From Pleurodeles waltl (Eukaryota > Chordata > Amphibia > Caudata > Salamandridae): a stretch of DNA of 64,000 nucleotides. Position 1 is the first letter of the stretch, and the number at the start of each line of letters is the position of its first letter. The notes under the pieces were generated by a model. The model was not told the DNA's origin and did no database searches. It saw nothing but the letters and a program-made list of their open reading frames with translations. The stretch lies in NCBI RefSeq assembly GCF_031143425.1, contig NC_090439.1, forward strand, positions 644,367,465-644,431,464, in the 5' to 3' direction. Below are positions 24,319-35,759 of this stretch, in pieces. The position numbers and the translations under genes were made by a program.

Positions 24319-24929
24319 TTAATTACTAACACAATTAGAATCTATATTTTTTAGACACACAAAGCAGAGTGACACAATCGCAAAGCTCCAACATTATAAA
24401 TTACATTAGAAAATTAGAATTTTGTCACATGAACTGGGCAGCGGAAAGGAAAATGCAGATGCTGTAAAGCAAGGCACAAAAGAGGTTTGTACCTCCTGCC
24501 TCCTATAGCTGACATTACTGCATCCTTGGGAAAAAAGAATGAACAGTTGTGATTAGATAACCCTTTGCTGTCCCAAATGGTAAAAACTGTGTCACAGGAT
24601 GGTGCTCATTGTTACCCTCTTTCTGAACTGTTGCTCTGTTATCACACAGTTCTAACTGACAAGGAGATACACAAGAAACATAGCAAAAGTCACTTATGCC
24701 TTCAAGGTGTGGGAGTTTGTGAGCCCCCTGAGTCTCCCAGAAGACCATTTTTAATGAGGAGCTTTTTCTAGCCTTATAAGTGTATATTCTAATAGTCCAT
24801 GCAGCCACCATTGCAGGGTATACCAACCATGAAAGGTAACAAGGGAGTAGCCAGAAAATCAAAGTTCTTATGGCACCTAGCAAGTGAAGCAAGTCATCGC
24901 AACCCTCCCCAGAACAGCTTGCCTCTTCC
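24319..24929. other. No gene seen
   Basis: The 154-codon minus-strand frame at 24,515-24,979 matches no family known to me and overlaps the ATCC microsatellite at one end; I do not call it a gene. Confidence 0.4.
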
Positions 24930-25080
24930 ATCCAAGCATTCATCCATTCATCCTTCCATATCCCCTCCCTTTCACGCATCGATCCATTTTTTCACTCATC
25001 TATCTTCACATCTATTCTTTCAACACTCCATCCATGTTGTTATCTAACCATCCATCCTTTCTCTCAGCCATCAATCCACC
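24930..25080. repeat. Degenerate (ATCC)n / (CATC)n microsatellite
   Basis: Repeated CATCCATTCATCC, CATCGATCC and ACCATCCATCC words over about 150 bases, interrupted by substitutions. Confidence 0.7.
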
Positions 25081-25099
25081 CTGAATGACACACTCCTTT

Positions 25100-26640
25100 G
25101 TCATAGGCTCTCACACAGAACCTGGCCTATAACGCTGGAGCAGGCCTTTAAAGGACAGTATAGCTTGGAATGGTGAGTTATAAGACTATAATATACAGTG
25201 ACATTCTATACTTTTTAAACCGGAGATATACTCAATAACTGCCTGTACTGCCTACTGTCTTGCCACTATGCAGTATATTGAGATCAATGGTTTGTCTGAC
25301 AATATTATCTTCTTATTGAATTTTCAGTACTGAAATCACTTTTCTCCATCCTTATTACTCATCCATGCTTTTACCACCTTCCTCATATTTATTTTTCAAA
25401 GACATTAGCAAAGAATTGGGTGAGCTGAAGACAGCGCACAAAGGCAAAGCTGAGCAACAGTAGTAGAATGTCATGGAAATGTGAGTGGACAAAGAAAGAG
25501 AAGAACATACGAAGAAAAGAGAGGAAAAGGAAAGCCATACATTTGGCTTGGAATACAATGGGAGGGTGTATGCCACAGAACAGAGAAGACACACAAACGA
25601 GCACCCACATAGGAGACCTTTTACTTCACTTTAGTTGTATCACCTTCATAATGTTTTAGTTCTTAACTGTGCTGGACTCACTAAGATACTCACAAGGATT
25701 ACATGTATAGATTGCACTGTAACTAAATGATATATAATATTTCAGAACTTTTTGAACCACTGCATTCTTTTTCATATCTGTTTATATAGTGCATAAAGTA
25801 TTGACACTATAAAACAACTGTTTGTTGTCCATGAGTACTGTCTGGCACCCTTTTAATACCTGGCTTTTTATGAGGGGTCTGTAGAAATGGGTAATGTAAA
25901 TAAAGCATAGAAAAGCAAATAACAACAAAAAGATCGGTGTAGAACGAGAAAGTACAGAAAAAAACACTTCTGAAACAAAAGGAAACATGAGGGCATCAAA
26001 TGATAGGAGACAGAAAATCACATATGCATATGACGCCGGACGAGAGGGTAAAATGCACAGGTTAGACAAGACAGTCAAAACCTGGATCTACACTGGCCCC
26101 ACCTAACTCCCTACATTTTACCTGCATTGCCTGCATTATAATTAGTGAATTATTAACTATGGGAGCCACAGAAAATCGCATAGCTTATGTAATACTACAA
26201 ATGAATAATATAGACTATGGCTCTACATTACTAAAGAGCAGATACGCTTAACAGGTTTACCTATAATGTCTAGTGTCTTGGCATTAGATAATAGCTTATG
26301 TTGAAGCTATGTTAAATAAGCATTCCGTTTTCACTAATAAAATCATTTCTTCTCATCCTTATTATTTATGAATAGTTAGTAGGATCTCCCACATACTTAC
26401 TTTTAATAATAACTGAACAAAAAAATGAGTGATGTGAAGAGAGCGAAGAAAGGCATAACTGAGTAACGAGGATAGAGATAGTAGGAGAATTTAAGGAAAA
26501 ATAATTTGACAAAGAAATGGAAAGAAGAAAAGAGAGGAAAAGGAAAATCATACATTCAGTATAAAAGAGAAGGGAGGTTGCATGGCAGGGAATATAGGAC
26601 AGTATTTAGGACTGGTGTGCAACCTATCTGCGCACAGTCT
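25100..26640. repeat. Old duplication: about 25.10-25.66 kb repeated at 26.09-26.64 kb
   Basis: Landmarks appear twice in the same order about 1 kb apart. These are CTCCATCCTTATTACTCATC versus CTCATCCTTATTATTTATG, GGTGAGCTGAAGACAGCGCACAAAG versus AGTGATGTGAAGAGAGCGAAGAAAG in abbreviated form, GACAAAGAAAGAGAAGAA versus GACAAAGAAATGGAAAGAAG, and AAGAGAGGAAAAGGAAAGCC versus AAGAGAGGAAAAGGAAAATC. Between the copies is AT-rich sequence (25,665-26,085) that may belong to the unit. Confidence 0.6.
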
Positions 26641-27127
26641 CGTGAGCTGATACAGATCATTACCCCTGTCTTCACTATTAGTTTTTAATCTAGAGAAGAG
26701 AACCCACATGTTAAAACTGTTAGGGTGCCTCTTAGCCTATTTTAATCCACATTTACTCACACCAATCTACACTTAAGAGACCATACACCTACACTCCCAC
26801 TTCATATATGGCATACAACAAAAGATCTCCGGCAAGAGCCCCCTTGTGGGTGTCCATCAGGCATTGCAGCGCCGGCTCGACGATGAGCATGACAACATCT
26901 GGGTGTGTGAGGGCTCTTGCTCCTGAGAAATCAGATACCTTGTATCCGACTCCTCAGTTTCCTTACCGACCTGTACTCTGCCTTCCTCCCCCATTTTAAC
27001 TATTTTTTCTGCCAAGGAACTGCATACCTCCTTGTGTTACTTTAGAGTTATTTGGAGCACATAAGCTGGGCCTTTATGCATTCCCTGCCCCCCTCTTTTT
27101 GTATATGGCCAGAAACAGCAAAACAGA
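26641..27127. other. No gene seen
   Basis: A 63-codon frame at 26,808-26,999 is not recognisable. The rest is mixed sequence. Confidence 0.4.
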
Positions 27128-27195
27128 CCTAGGAGGAAGGGGCCAGGTGCATGCAAACAGAGAATGGAGGGCAGAGTGGAGGGGGAAAGGTGCTC
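27128..27195. repeat. Stray unit of the purine-rich minisatellite
   Basis: GGAGGAAGGGGCCAGGTGC followed by ATGCAAACAGAGAATGGAGG and GCAGAGTGGAGGGGG reproduces the module order of the 10.1-12.5-kb array (catgcacac-ggagaatg-gagggcag). It stands alone here, about 15 kb away. Confidence 0.5.
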
Positions 27196-27661
27196 ACTGG
27201 ACTACATGGGGGGCTGTAAAGTCCCACAGGACAGTAAAGAAGCAAAAAATGCTTTTGGGGTATTCTGGCCCCACAAGAGCTGGGACATCCCAATCCTGGC
27301 ACATTGTATGTTTCTTTATTTGTTTTGTAGGACACTGGGCCTGGGCTGGGCTAAATAGATTTACACTAAATCACAAAAAGCACACTTTCTGGATAAATAT
27401 CTAGCTTTCTGCTAAATGTGGTGTAGTTCTGTTCAGCCAATTTCTCTGTATCCCTGTTCAATTTTCCCTATGGAAATTGCATGTGGGAAAAAATGTGTTT
27501 TGAGACCCTGCTTTTTTCTCAGCTCCTGTTTGACAGATCACCCTGAAACATTCCAAGATTGAGTTGGGGTGGGTGAACTTTTTTTGGAAAGTTTTGTGAA
27601 GATTTGTTGGTGCCAAAGTCATTCGTAAAACAAACTGTGTGATATATATATATATATATAC
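27196..27661. repeat. Likely interspersed repeat ending in (AT)n
   Basis: The stretch has even composition unlike its AT-rich flanks and ends in a perfect AT dinucleotide run at 27,642-27,661, a common 3' end for retroposed repeats. No second copy lies in this window, so the repeat call is from style only. Confidence 0.35.
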
Positions 27662-27680
27662 ATACAATGTTGCCATTGAC

Positions 27681-29339
27681 TGTGGTCTAGCTACATCATA
27701 AACCATGAGGCAAAATGCAGAGTAGTTTGTTAAAAATGTCACCAGAAATAGGAAATCTAGGACCATATGACACATTACCCATTATGTATTTCTTTTATAT
27801 TGCATGTTTATCTTGGGGGTAGTTAGCTTGATGAATGTGTATTTCAACCAGTGTTAGGAGTAAACCTTACCCAAATTATAACTGTATGTCACTGTCCAAC
27901 CAGTACACGGGCCATTTTCCTTCCTTGCACCAGGGTCCATACCACCCTTGCTACTTCACTGGCTCAAGTGGGTGGTAAGCATATTGAGGGGCTCCTGATT
28001 GTCAATGAAATGGAAGTCTGCTTGGGCCTAGTCAGACTAATAAGGGGGGATCTTCCCTATCTGGTATACTAAGGATGACAGTCCTTTTGCTTTTGATTGT
28101 TCTCTTGCACTTGTGAGATTGCTGCTGTTTCAAGAATTGATCAAAGTGGTGCATGAATGAGTTAAATTTTCTTTAGTTCACAGTGAACCCCAGAGAATGG
28201 TTTTGTGTTAGTGAACACCCCATGGGCCCTAATGCTGAGTAGCCACTTAAGCCTGCTTCGTGGCAAAGCTCTTTTCGGGATGTTTTTATTACCAACCCTT
28301 TTTTGCAGCTCTTTTCCAATTTGTTTAGTGGGTTCAGAAAAGTGTTTTTCTTATCAGTGTGCTGTACATTCACATTATAAACAATAGCGTTGAGGACATA
28401 TTAGTGAACACAAATTTAATAGAAATATTTTTTAAAGTACTACGATTCCTCTACTAATTCTGAGCATTTGCCCTGGCCCAGTTACATAGAAAATTGTAAC
28501 CATTAAAGGCCACAATCAATCAATCCATGCATGTTTCAAACAGATATATGCAGGGGTAGGAAAGTTTTGTAGACACAACTGCATGACATTTTTTTCCTGC
28601 AATTGCTGACATATAATTCATGACAATAAATATAACTGACCTCACTGGCCAACAAGCCCAAAAACATTGACCAGGTCTCGTCTGTATCACCAATCAATCA
28701 ACAGAATAAGACAGTTAATAATTACAACTTTCACATTGCCTCAGCAATTTTCCAGGTCCCTTTGCAACCCTGTGGGCATGGATGATGATTCACCAAAATG
28801 ACAAAGGTAGTGAAAGTCACATGCCTTTGATCTTAATGATATTACCGAATGTGACCCTTGACCCTGATTTTTTCCACAAAGTCATGTGACATATCCTTAA
28901 CCACCAATGACATCACAATAACACACCGATAAACTTCCATTATAACTGCATGATTAATCATACAACACATCGCAGACAAAAGTGTATTTAGGAGACCAAC
29001 TATTTTATGTTGTTGACTTGATCTTTGAATTTTCTGGAACATAATACTTGCCCTCAATTGTAGTGAGTGAGGAAAGTAAGAAAGCAGGCCTCGAGTAGGG
29101 GGTTTCTCCCACCAAGATACATTTTTTATACGAATATGGTAAAATCAAGCATTTTAAAGCACAATTTTCACGAACACTTTCTAAAAAGCCATAGGCTCTG
29201 GAATGGCACTTAATCATTTTTCAAATAGTTTCATGGTGTGCCAAGCCAATGAAACAAGACCGCATTTTTTCCAAAACGTGCTCTGGATGCCACCATGTGC
29301 CATAAATTATCTATAATCATGCCCGGGCAGCATTTTGTA
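27681..29339. other. AT-rich DNA, no gene
   Basis: No domain or long frame. Around 28,850-28,935 ACAAAGTCATGTGACATATC and CCACCAATGACATCAC weakly recall the TGATGTCATC-type words at 12.8 and 20.1 kb. Confidence 0.4.
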
Positions 29340-29700
29340 ATAGGTGCCCCCACTATGCCTAGCATACATTCATTTTCTCACACGCATGCACGCTAGCTCT
29401 CACATCAACACACTCTAACCCACAAGCAGGCACACAACATACATTTAAAATCATTTTTTTACTTACCTTAGCTCCCGCCAAAGGTCTCATTCCAGATAAT
29501 TGTGTTTTCTTTTTTATTACACTAATAGTGAATATTATACTATTAGTATAATAAATAAATTTGGCCAGAATAGAAGGAGTGCAGTCTGCACTATATTCTT
29601 GCACTGATTTCACCACTTGTGAGGCCCAGTGCGCAAACATAGTGCCAGGAGCTGCAAGGAGCAAGCCAGGGGTCACAGTTGTGACCCCAGCACCCTTTAA
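29340..29700 (-). repeat. Interspersed repeat, opposite-strand relative of 55,086-55,450
   Basis: Read on the minus strand it starts with a palindrome (GGGGTCACAGTTGTGACCCC on +, 29,669-29,688) and continues CTGGCTTGC... ACTAATAGTATAATATTCAC... ATGTATGTTGTGTGCCTGC. The same landmarks appear on the + strand at 55,086-55,450 (CTCTGGCTTGC, GCTAATAGTGAATAACAG, ACGTATGTTGTGTGCATG). A third partial relative with GAGGTCGCAACTGTGACCCC lies near 30,105-30,130. Confidence 0.55.
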
Positions 29701-30379
29701 TGATGTCCATGAGCACTCCATACATTCCCAAAGGGCCTGGGGCCCAGGAACACATGAAAGCAGGCACAGGCTACTGACAGCATTCCCGGTAGCTCCTACT
29801 CAAAGCTATACAGCCCTCCCACAGCTTGCAGGAGAAGTTTGATCCTGGCTGCTGGAGTTTTGAGTCGGAGGCCTTGAATGGTGTATTGCAGGGCAACACT
29901 TTAAACAAGTCCTCAGCTGACGGGACACAGCGAAACAGCTGCAAGTTGCAAATGTTACTCGTCCCCAGCGAAAGCAGCCTGGAAATTCCCAAAGCATCTT
30001 TTATTTTCAGACGAACGTGCCCTGCGTCCTCTGTTACTCGTGTTGTCCTTTGCAGCATGAGCTCAGGGGTGACAAGGAGAGTGCCAGGGATTGTAGGGGG
30101 CACACCAGAGGTCGCAACTGTGACCCCCGGCAAGCCGCAGATGAGCCTGCGGAGTTACGTAGGTGCTTCAAACATAAGCAGATGCCCGAAAAGAGTGACA
30201 CTGCTCTCTTCTTTTGGGCACAAAATATATAATTTACCTCTGTTAAGCCCTGGAGATTACTTCTTCTCCTGGGATATTTACTGTAACCCAGAAAAGGCCA
30301 TGTTCTTCAGATGGTGGAAATGACACCCTGACCACTGCACCTTAGCATTACCATTCTCAATATTTCACTTGGAGAACTT
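29701..30379. other. No gene supported
   Basis: A 165-codon frame on + (29,826-30,323) has ordinary amino-acid composition but no recognisable domain. It crosses a partial copy of the repeat near 30,030-30,130, so I do not call it a gene. Confidence 0.4.
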
Positions 30380-30475
30380 CACCTGGTAGAGTGGGCAGCA
30401 GCAAAACTGGCACAGTTCGAGGAAGGGACTGCCAGCTTCGACTCCAACCACATTGGAGTCCCTTACTCTTGAGTG
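30380..30475 (+). repeat. Possible tRNA-derived (SINE-like) remnant
   Basis: TGGTAGAGTGG near 30,384-30,394 fits the RNA polymerase III box A pattern TRGYNNARNNG. CTTCGACTC near 30,436-30,444 fits box B except for its first base. GACTCCAA and TTGGAGTC downstream can pair. There is no intact cloverleaf, so this is at most a tRNA-like relic. Confidence 0.25.
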
Positions 30476-32132
30476 CTGGAACAAAGGCAAATGCAGATGT
30501 CTTTGCAGTAACACCTGCCATAAGCTGAGCGAAATGCACAGTACATGTATGTCTGCTTATTTGCACATGCTGTTACCCAGAGGATGCTGCTGGTAACAGT
30601 AAGCACAAATGTAAACATCAATTGGTAAAGCCAATGGGTCTCGCTTTGTCAATGCTTTTTGTTTGCCGTAATTGGGTTTGTTAACGCTTGCTATATTGAG
30701 CTATTTTTGAGAAACCTAACAGTAGCGGACGACCATTTTGGGAGTATATTTTTATGGTTCCAAGATGGCCACCATTTTACATGATGCAATGTGGTGTCCA
30801 TTTTGGAGGTATACAACGATGGCCTTTTACTTTTTTGGACATGTGGTTGTCTTCTGGTCACAAGTTTAAAGGAGCCTGAAAAATTATTTTTCACTAAAGT
30901 GGTTGGTATTAATACCTGTAATTTCTGGTGCATAGAAACAGCTGAAGTGGGGTATGAAGCACTATATAAAACATGTTATAAAAACACAATACTTTCTAAA
31001 ATAAAAAATATTGGTGCACCACTAGGCCAACATTTCTATTTATCACCTCAATTAACACGAAACACAAACAAACACAAATAGTAATCACTCCCTGAAATAA
31101 AATGGGACTGCAGCACATGTTGAGAATGCAGCCCCACAACACTGTTTACTCGGAAAAACTGAGGTTTGCCTTCAATGGCTATTCTGCATCGAGTGAATAC
31201 AGTAGAAATGTCTGTGCAGCCATCACTAGCAACCTGATACACTGATAATCGCCACTGTTAGGATGAAAATGCCAAGAATGCATCTGCTGTAAAATAAAAT
31301 AAATCATTTTGTCATGAGATTTATTTTTTACTAATTGTAGCATCAATTGCATTAGTTCTACTATTATAAAAATTTCTCAGTCAAGACAAAAATACTATAA
31401 ACTGCTCAACATTAGCCCTAAGCTTTGCCTGGGGAGTGACAAATCAGTTTTTATGCCTAGGAAGTTCTTACAGTGGGGTTTTATATCCTGCAGTGTAAAT
31501 GTAATGAGCTGTCAAAGTTTAATGTTTATATCCCTGAAGGTCTTTAATTTAGGTTTTATATTTATTTCACCATTGATCTTTGAAAGAGGCCTAAAAGTGA
31601 TTTATTGTGGAAAGGCTTAATAAAGGTTTTTCATACACTACACATCAGAGTGCATTGACAATACACAGGGATGGTTGGTAACACAAATCACTAAACATTA
31701 CTCCTGTACACTTAGGCCTATAACTTGCATGGATTTAAGCGTTTTTGGAGATTGACAAAAATTGGCAGGAATACACTTGCATGTGAAGAACTAAGGTACC
31801 TTTCTAAGCATTGTTTGTTTCATGAAGCTTCATATCTTTTCTTTACTCAGAGGTGGATAATGGATAGATTTGAGGGACATTGTGCACTTGACAATTGTAT
31901 TTTTATTCTGTGCATGGAAAGCATTTATCCATGTGGAGAACACATGGGGTGCTTGCAATACTTTACTATCTCGCCTGCACTTACTTCAATCTTTTTTTCA
32001 TGTACGTTAGGGTGTGCATTCACAGTGGAGTAGGCAATTGGGGCCTTGTAAGATACGAACACCTCAAGTTCTGCCACAAAGGTGTTTTCCAGGTATCACA
32101 GCAGCTGGGGATTGGTGGAAGGCAATACAAAA
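30476..32132. other. No gene seen
   Basis: AT-rich interspersed DNA; no recognisable domain on either strand. Confidence 0.4.
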
Positions 32133-32651
32133 GGATGATGAACGGAGTGCTGAAACTTTTAAAACACTCACCCTCAGTCACAGACCTGATTATAAACCAT
32201 TGTTATTTGCCATCCCAGTTTTAACACAGACATATGCAAATCAGTCTTGACCCTGCTCCCCTTGGGAACAGTCCAGCCCGAACTGCCAGACCAGGTCCTC
32301 CATGCACAGTAAACAAGCATCCTGAGACCAATTTTTGGGGTATGACCCCTCATCAGCCAGGCTAGCTTGATTCCAGTGGCACAGAGAGCATGGGGCCATG
32401 TCATACCCTGGCCATTTAGGCTGACTTTAGCAACTCAAAAGGATGATGGGCGGAGTGCTGAAACTCATCCATCGGAAGGACCTGGCCTGGAAGTTTGGGC
32501 TGGACTGTCCCCATGGGGAGCAGGGCCAAGACTGATTTGCATATGGCTGGGTGCAAACTGGGGTGCACGGTGAGCAAAAGTACAATGGATTTAACCCAGA
32601 TCTGTGACTGGGGGTGAGTATTTGAAAAGTTTCAGCACTTCGTCCGTAATC
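32133..32651. repeat. Fold-back (inverted) repeat with about 170-bp arms
   Basis: The left arm (32,133-32,301) and right arm (32,474-32,651) are inverted copies. Left ATATGCAAATCAGTCTTG pairs with right CAAGACTGATTTGCATAT. Left GGTCCTCC-side sequence ACCAGGTCCT pairs with AGGACCTGGC, and left CGGAGTGCTGAAACTTTT with right AAAGTTTCAGCACTTCG. By eye the arms match at roughly 85-90% over their best parts. A direct third copy of the left edge (GATGATGGGCGGAGTGCTG) sits at 32,442-32,460. No coding capacity. Confidence 0.7.
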
Positions 32652-34083
32652 TTGTTGTGTTGATCGGTACAGGGCCTCTGGGTTGTCTAGGGTGTCCAGG
32701 CGATATGCCGGCTTGCAGAGGGATCTCTCTTGGTAAAGTCTGGCAGCATGATGGCCACCATACAGGATATGCAGTAGGTTAAATCACAAGTAGCTAAGAC
32801 TAGCGGGTTAATGGAGGTTTCATAGAGAGAGGTAGGTATAGATAGTTCTGGGCATAATGTGGTGTTATTCTCAATGGTGTGATTACATGAGGCAGACAGG
32901 GAGGATTTGATTGCCACTGGGGTATTGGACCAAGCATGGGTGCCTAAGAAGGCTAGGCCTCCTCTAAGGGAATCAGTGGATGGTGTGGTGGTCATGGTTC
33001 TGGCCTATTCTCCTCCACAGAATAAACTGAGGAAGGGAAAGGAGACATCTACCACTCTTGGTGGAGGGTCGGTGGTCCATGGCAGGTCCAGGTAGCAACC
33101 AGGATAATATGCTGTAATAGATGCACTCTCCAGCTTTTAACATGAGCAGGCCAACCCAAGGCAGGTAAGATTAGAGTGGCTTGCCTCACTGTGAAGGTGG
33201 ATGTGCACACAGCAGAATTCAAGAGATAGATGCTGGACTCCCAATGTTTCCTTCTTCTGATGAGACTTCTAGAGATAATGGCAACTCCTTCCAGTAGCGA
33301 CAGTGCCACCCAGTGCATAAATACATTTACTGGACAACTGGTGCCTTCTTGATTAGCCTCAAATGGGAAGAAATGCCTATAAGGCAGAAAAGACACCCAG
33401 GTAGTTGAAGAGACAGTGGACTCAAGATGATGAAGTAGGTGGTAAGGTCTTCTAGAAAGACTTAAAAATTATTCTGGCTGAGGACTCCAGGAAAAGAATA
33501 TTGCAGAAAAATTAAATGAGACTAAAAGAGAAACAAGTGGGCGATGAACGCAAGAAATACATACTCTGAAGGAGTTGCGATCACCTCCTTTCTACTGGCT
33601 TCCCCTTTTGTGCACTCCAAACAGGAAACTGCCACATATTTCAGTGCCATCTGTCTTGACTATGATAGCTGTATAGGAAAAACCCACAATGAAGCCAACC
33701 TGGATAAGTCTGAAAATAGACTCCTCCCCTAACTTCGTCTGGACCATACTGGGAGAGCAATGCCATGGAGACTGAAGGTTAATTCCAACACCACCACAAT
33801 AAAGGTAAGTGATGAAGGCTAAGTTCTGGGTGGCTTTATCTCCATTCCCTGTGATCCCAAACTAGCAGCTGCTGAGTGTGTGCCTGCCATAAAAGTGTCC
33901 TTCAAAAACATCTGAAACCACCAGTTGCAGGATAAGAGTTCACTGAGACAGGGCCACAAGAAAAATATGCAGACAAGGTTGTGGAAGCAGTGGCCTGAAT
34001 TAGGATTGTCAAGGATGCACAAATGTGTAGTCACAATTGCTGGTGCCACAGACCTTGAGCATGTACTGTCTTGCTCCTTGCAA
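32652..34083. other. No gene recognised
   Basis: Two minus-strand frames (32,687-32,995 and 33,049-33,396) have normal composition but no motif I can assign. They might be fragments of an unrecognised retroelement. This DNA is the low-coordinate flank of the ERV. Confidence 0.35.
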
Positions 34084-34088
34084 GAGGG
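34084..34088. repeat. ERV target-site duplication GAGGG, low-coordinate copy
   Basis: GAGGG immediately precedes the LTR here and follows the other LTR at 47,823-47,827. The far LTR has lost its terminal A, or the duplication is only AGGG with a terminal A-to-G change. Confidence 0.7.
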
Positions 34089-35698
34089 TGATAACGCGTC
34101 CCTTTATGATAATTTATTACACATCAGGACTCGTTTTATGCCAATGAATCTTTTGACCCAGTTGAGAGACACCTTAGGACGAGATAGCTGATCAATATGT
34201 CAATCAATACATCAATAATGTAATCAATATTTATCACGACAATGCATTTCACCTTAGTCAAAGTCATTAATCAATTCAAAGACACTACCATGACCTTTCA
34301 GCCATGAATAACCACACCTTGTTTAGTAGGATTTTATGAGTTTTATTCCCTATTGTTTACAATTCTAATATCAGATACGTCAATCTCAAAGCCAAGAAAC
34401 ATAATAGCATAGTCACGATATGGCAACTTTGGTAAGATTTCATTAAAGCGAGAATCACAAACATCAGAACATAACACGGCGTGAAGATAGATCAGGATTA
34501 GCAGAGTGTCAATAACTTGTCAGTTCAACAAAGCATAGTCTCGGTTGTGTGTCTATTTGCGTCAGTTTAGTGAGCACCTGTCCTAACCACTGATTAGCAT
34601 TAGCATGTTGGGCTTCATGCAAAACAATTTAGAGCACCAATTTGGAAAACATCTAACTATGGTCTCTGTCAAAAGTAGGCAGTTGGTACCTAGAAAGGAA
34701 AAGCAAACAGACAAATCACAATCGCATTGTCATAATTACCCTCCAAGGTTTAGGTCAGCGCACAGGTTCAGGCTTCATCTTCAGGACATCAGTCAAATCG
34801 CCATCAGTCAGAACTCAGCTCCGGGGCAAAAAGGGCACTTTCCTCATAAGGAGGTAAAGTGTAATATGGACAAATCTATGGGTGAGGATGGTTTTAAGTA
34901 AACCACCAAGTCACCAAACAGAGTGACAAAGTTTCTGGATAAAATCAATAGCATTCCCTACCTAATTCCCAATGATTTCCTGTGACATGGGTTTTTATCC
35001 CTTTTCCATTATACATTCCCCCAAAATTCTATTGGACATTTGCTATCTCCCACTATTTTTAACCTATCAGAAAACACATTAGATAACCCAACTCTTCACC
35101 CCATATTGTTTTACAAGTCTTTGATTGGTCTTCGTAATTGACGTCTTTAGAGGTGGCATGTCCGATATGATTTCATCCTTCTGTAATTCTTTGCACATCT
35201 TTTGGTCAGCAGTTCCATTGTCTTCACCGGTTTGAATGACCTTGTACATAACATTAATCTACACTGTCTCAATTTACTTTTAACGTTTATTCTGCAAACG
35301 AGAGAAAACTGTGAGAACGGATCTAACATGGTTACATTCGTCTTCTAATTTGAATTAAAAAAGAACACGCAGGGTCATGTCCCTTTGTGAGTCAGCATAC
35401 TGAAAAATAGAAAAATGCATTTAATATGAGAGCCAAGGCAGCTAAGCTTCGGCTCATGCTAAGTTAAGGCCTATGAGAATTTCAGTACAGATTTCAATAA
35501 CGCAGTTATTTAAACGTAACATAAACATCTTGGTCATCATTATTAGTCCACGTATACATTGGTGGCCACTCCCCGTGGTCACAATTCAAGTGCACGTTTA
35601 AGCAAAATTACTATCATTATAATTTCTATGCAGCATTATCACACATTGATTCATAAACATTTAATGTTAATATAGATTATATAAGCTACGCTCTCTCA
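34089..35698 (-). repeat. 3' LTR of the ERV, 1,610 bp
   Basis: On the minus strand it starts TGAGAGAGCG and ends CGCGTTATCA. It pairs over its whole length with 46,202-47,822. Candidate polyadenylation signals AATAAA (minus) lie at 34,342-34,347 and near 34,111-34,116. A GATAAAAA TATA-like word lies near 34,990. The U3/R/U5 borders cannot be fixed by eye. Compared with the other LTR it lacks a 15-base insertion and has a 2-base indel. Confidence 0.93.
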
Positions 35699-35710
35699 GT
35701 CCCTCCTCTG
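35699..35710 (-). promoter_or_regulatory. Polypurine tract of the ERV
   Basis: The minus strand reads AGAGGAGGGAC directly against the TG of the 3' LTR, the expected place and composition for the plus-strand DNA primer. Confidence 0.7.
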
Positions 35711-35759
35711 ATGACGTTCGTCATCACACAAACCTTTCCCTTCGACCTTTCACTTTAAT

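Noticed and set aside
24515..24979. 154-codon minus-strand frame
   Set aside because: No recognisable domain, overlaps a microsatellite edge and lacks gene context.
29826..30323. 165-codon + frame
   Set aside because: Crosses a partial interspersed repeat and matches no family.
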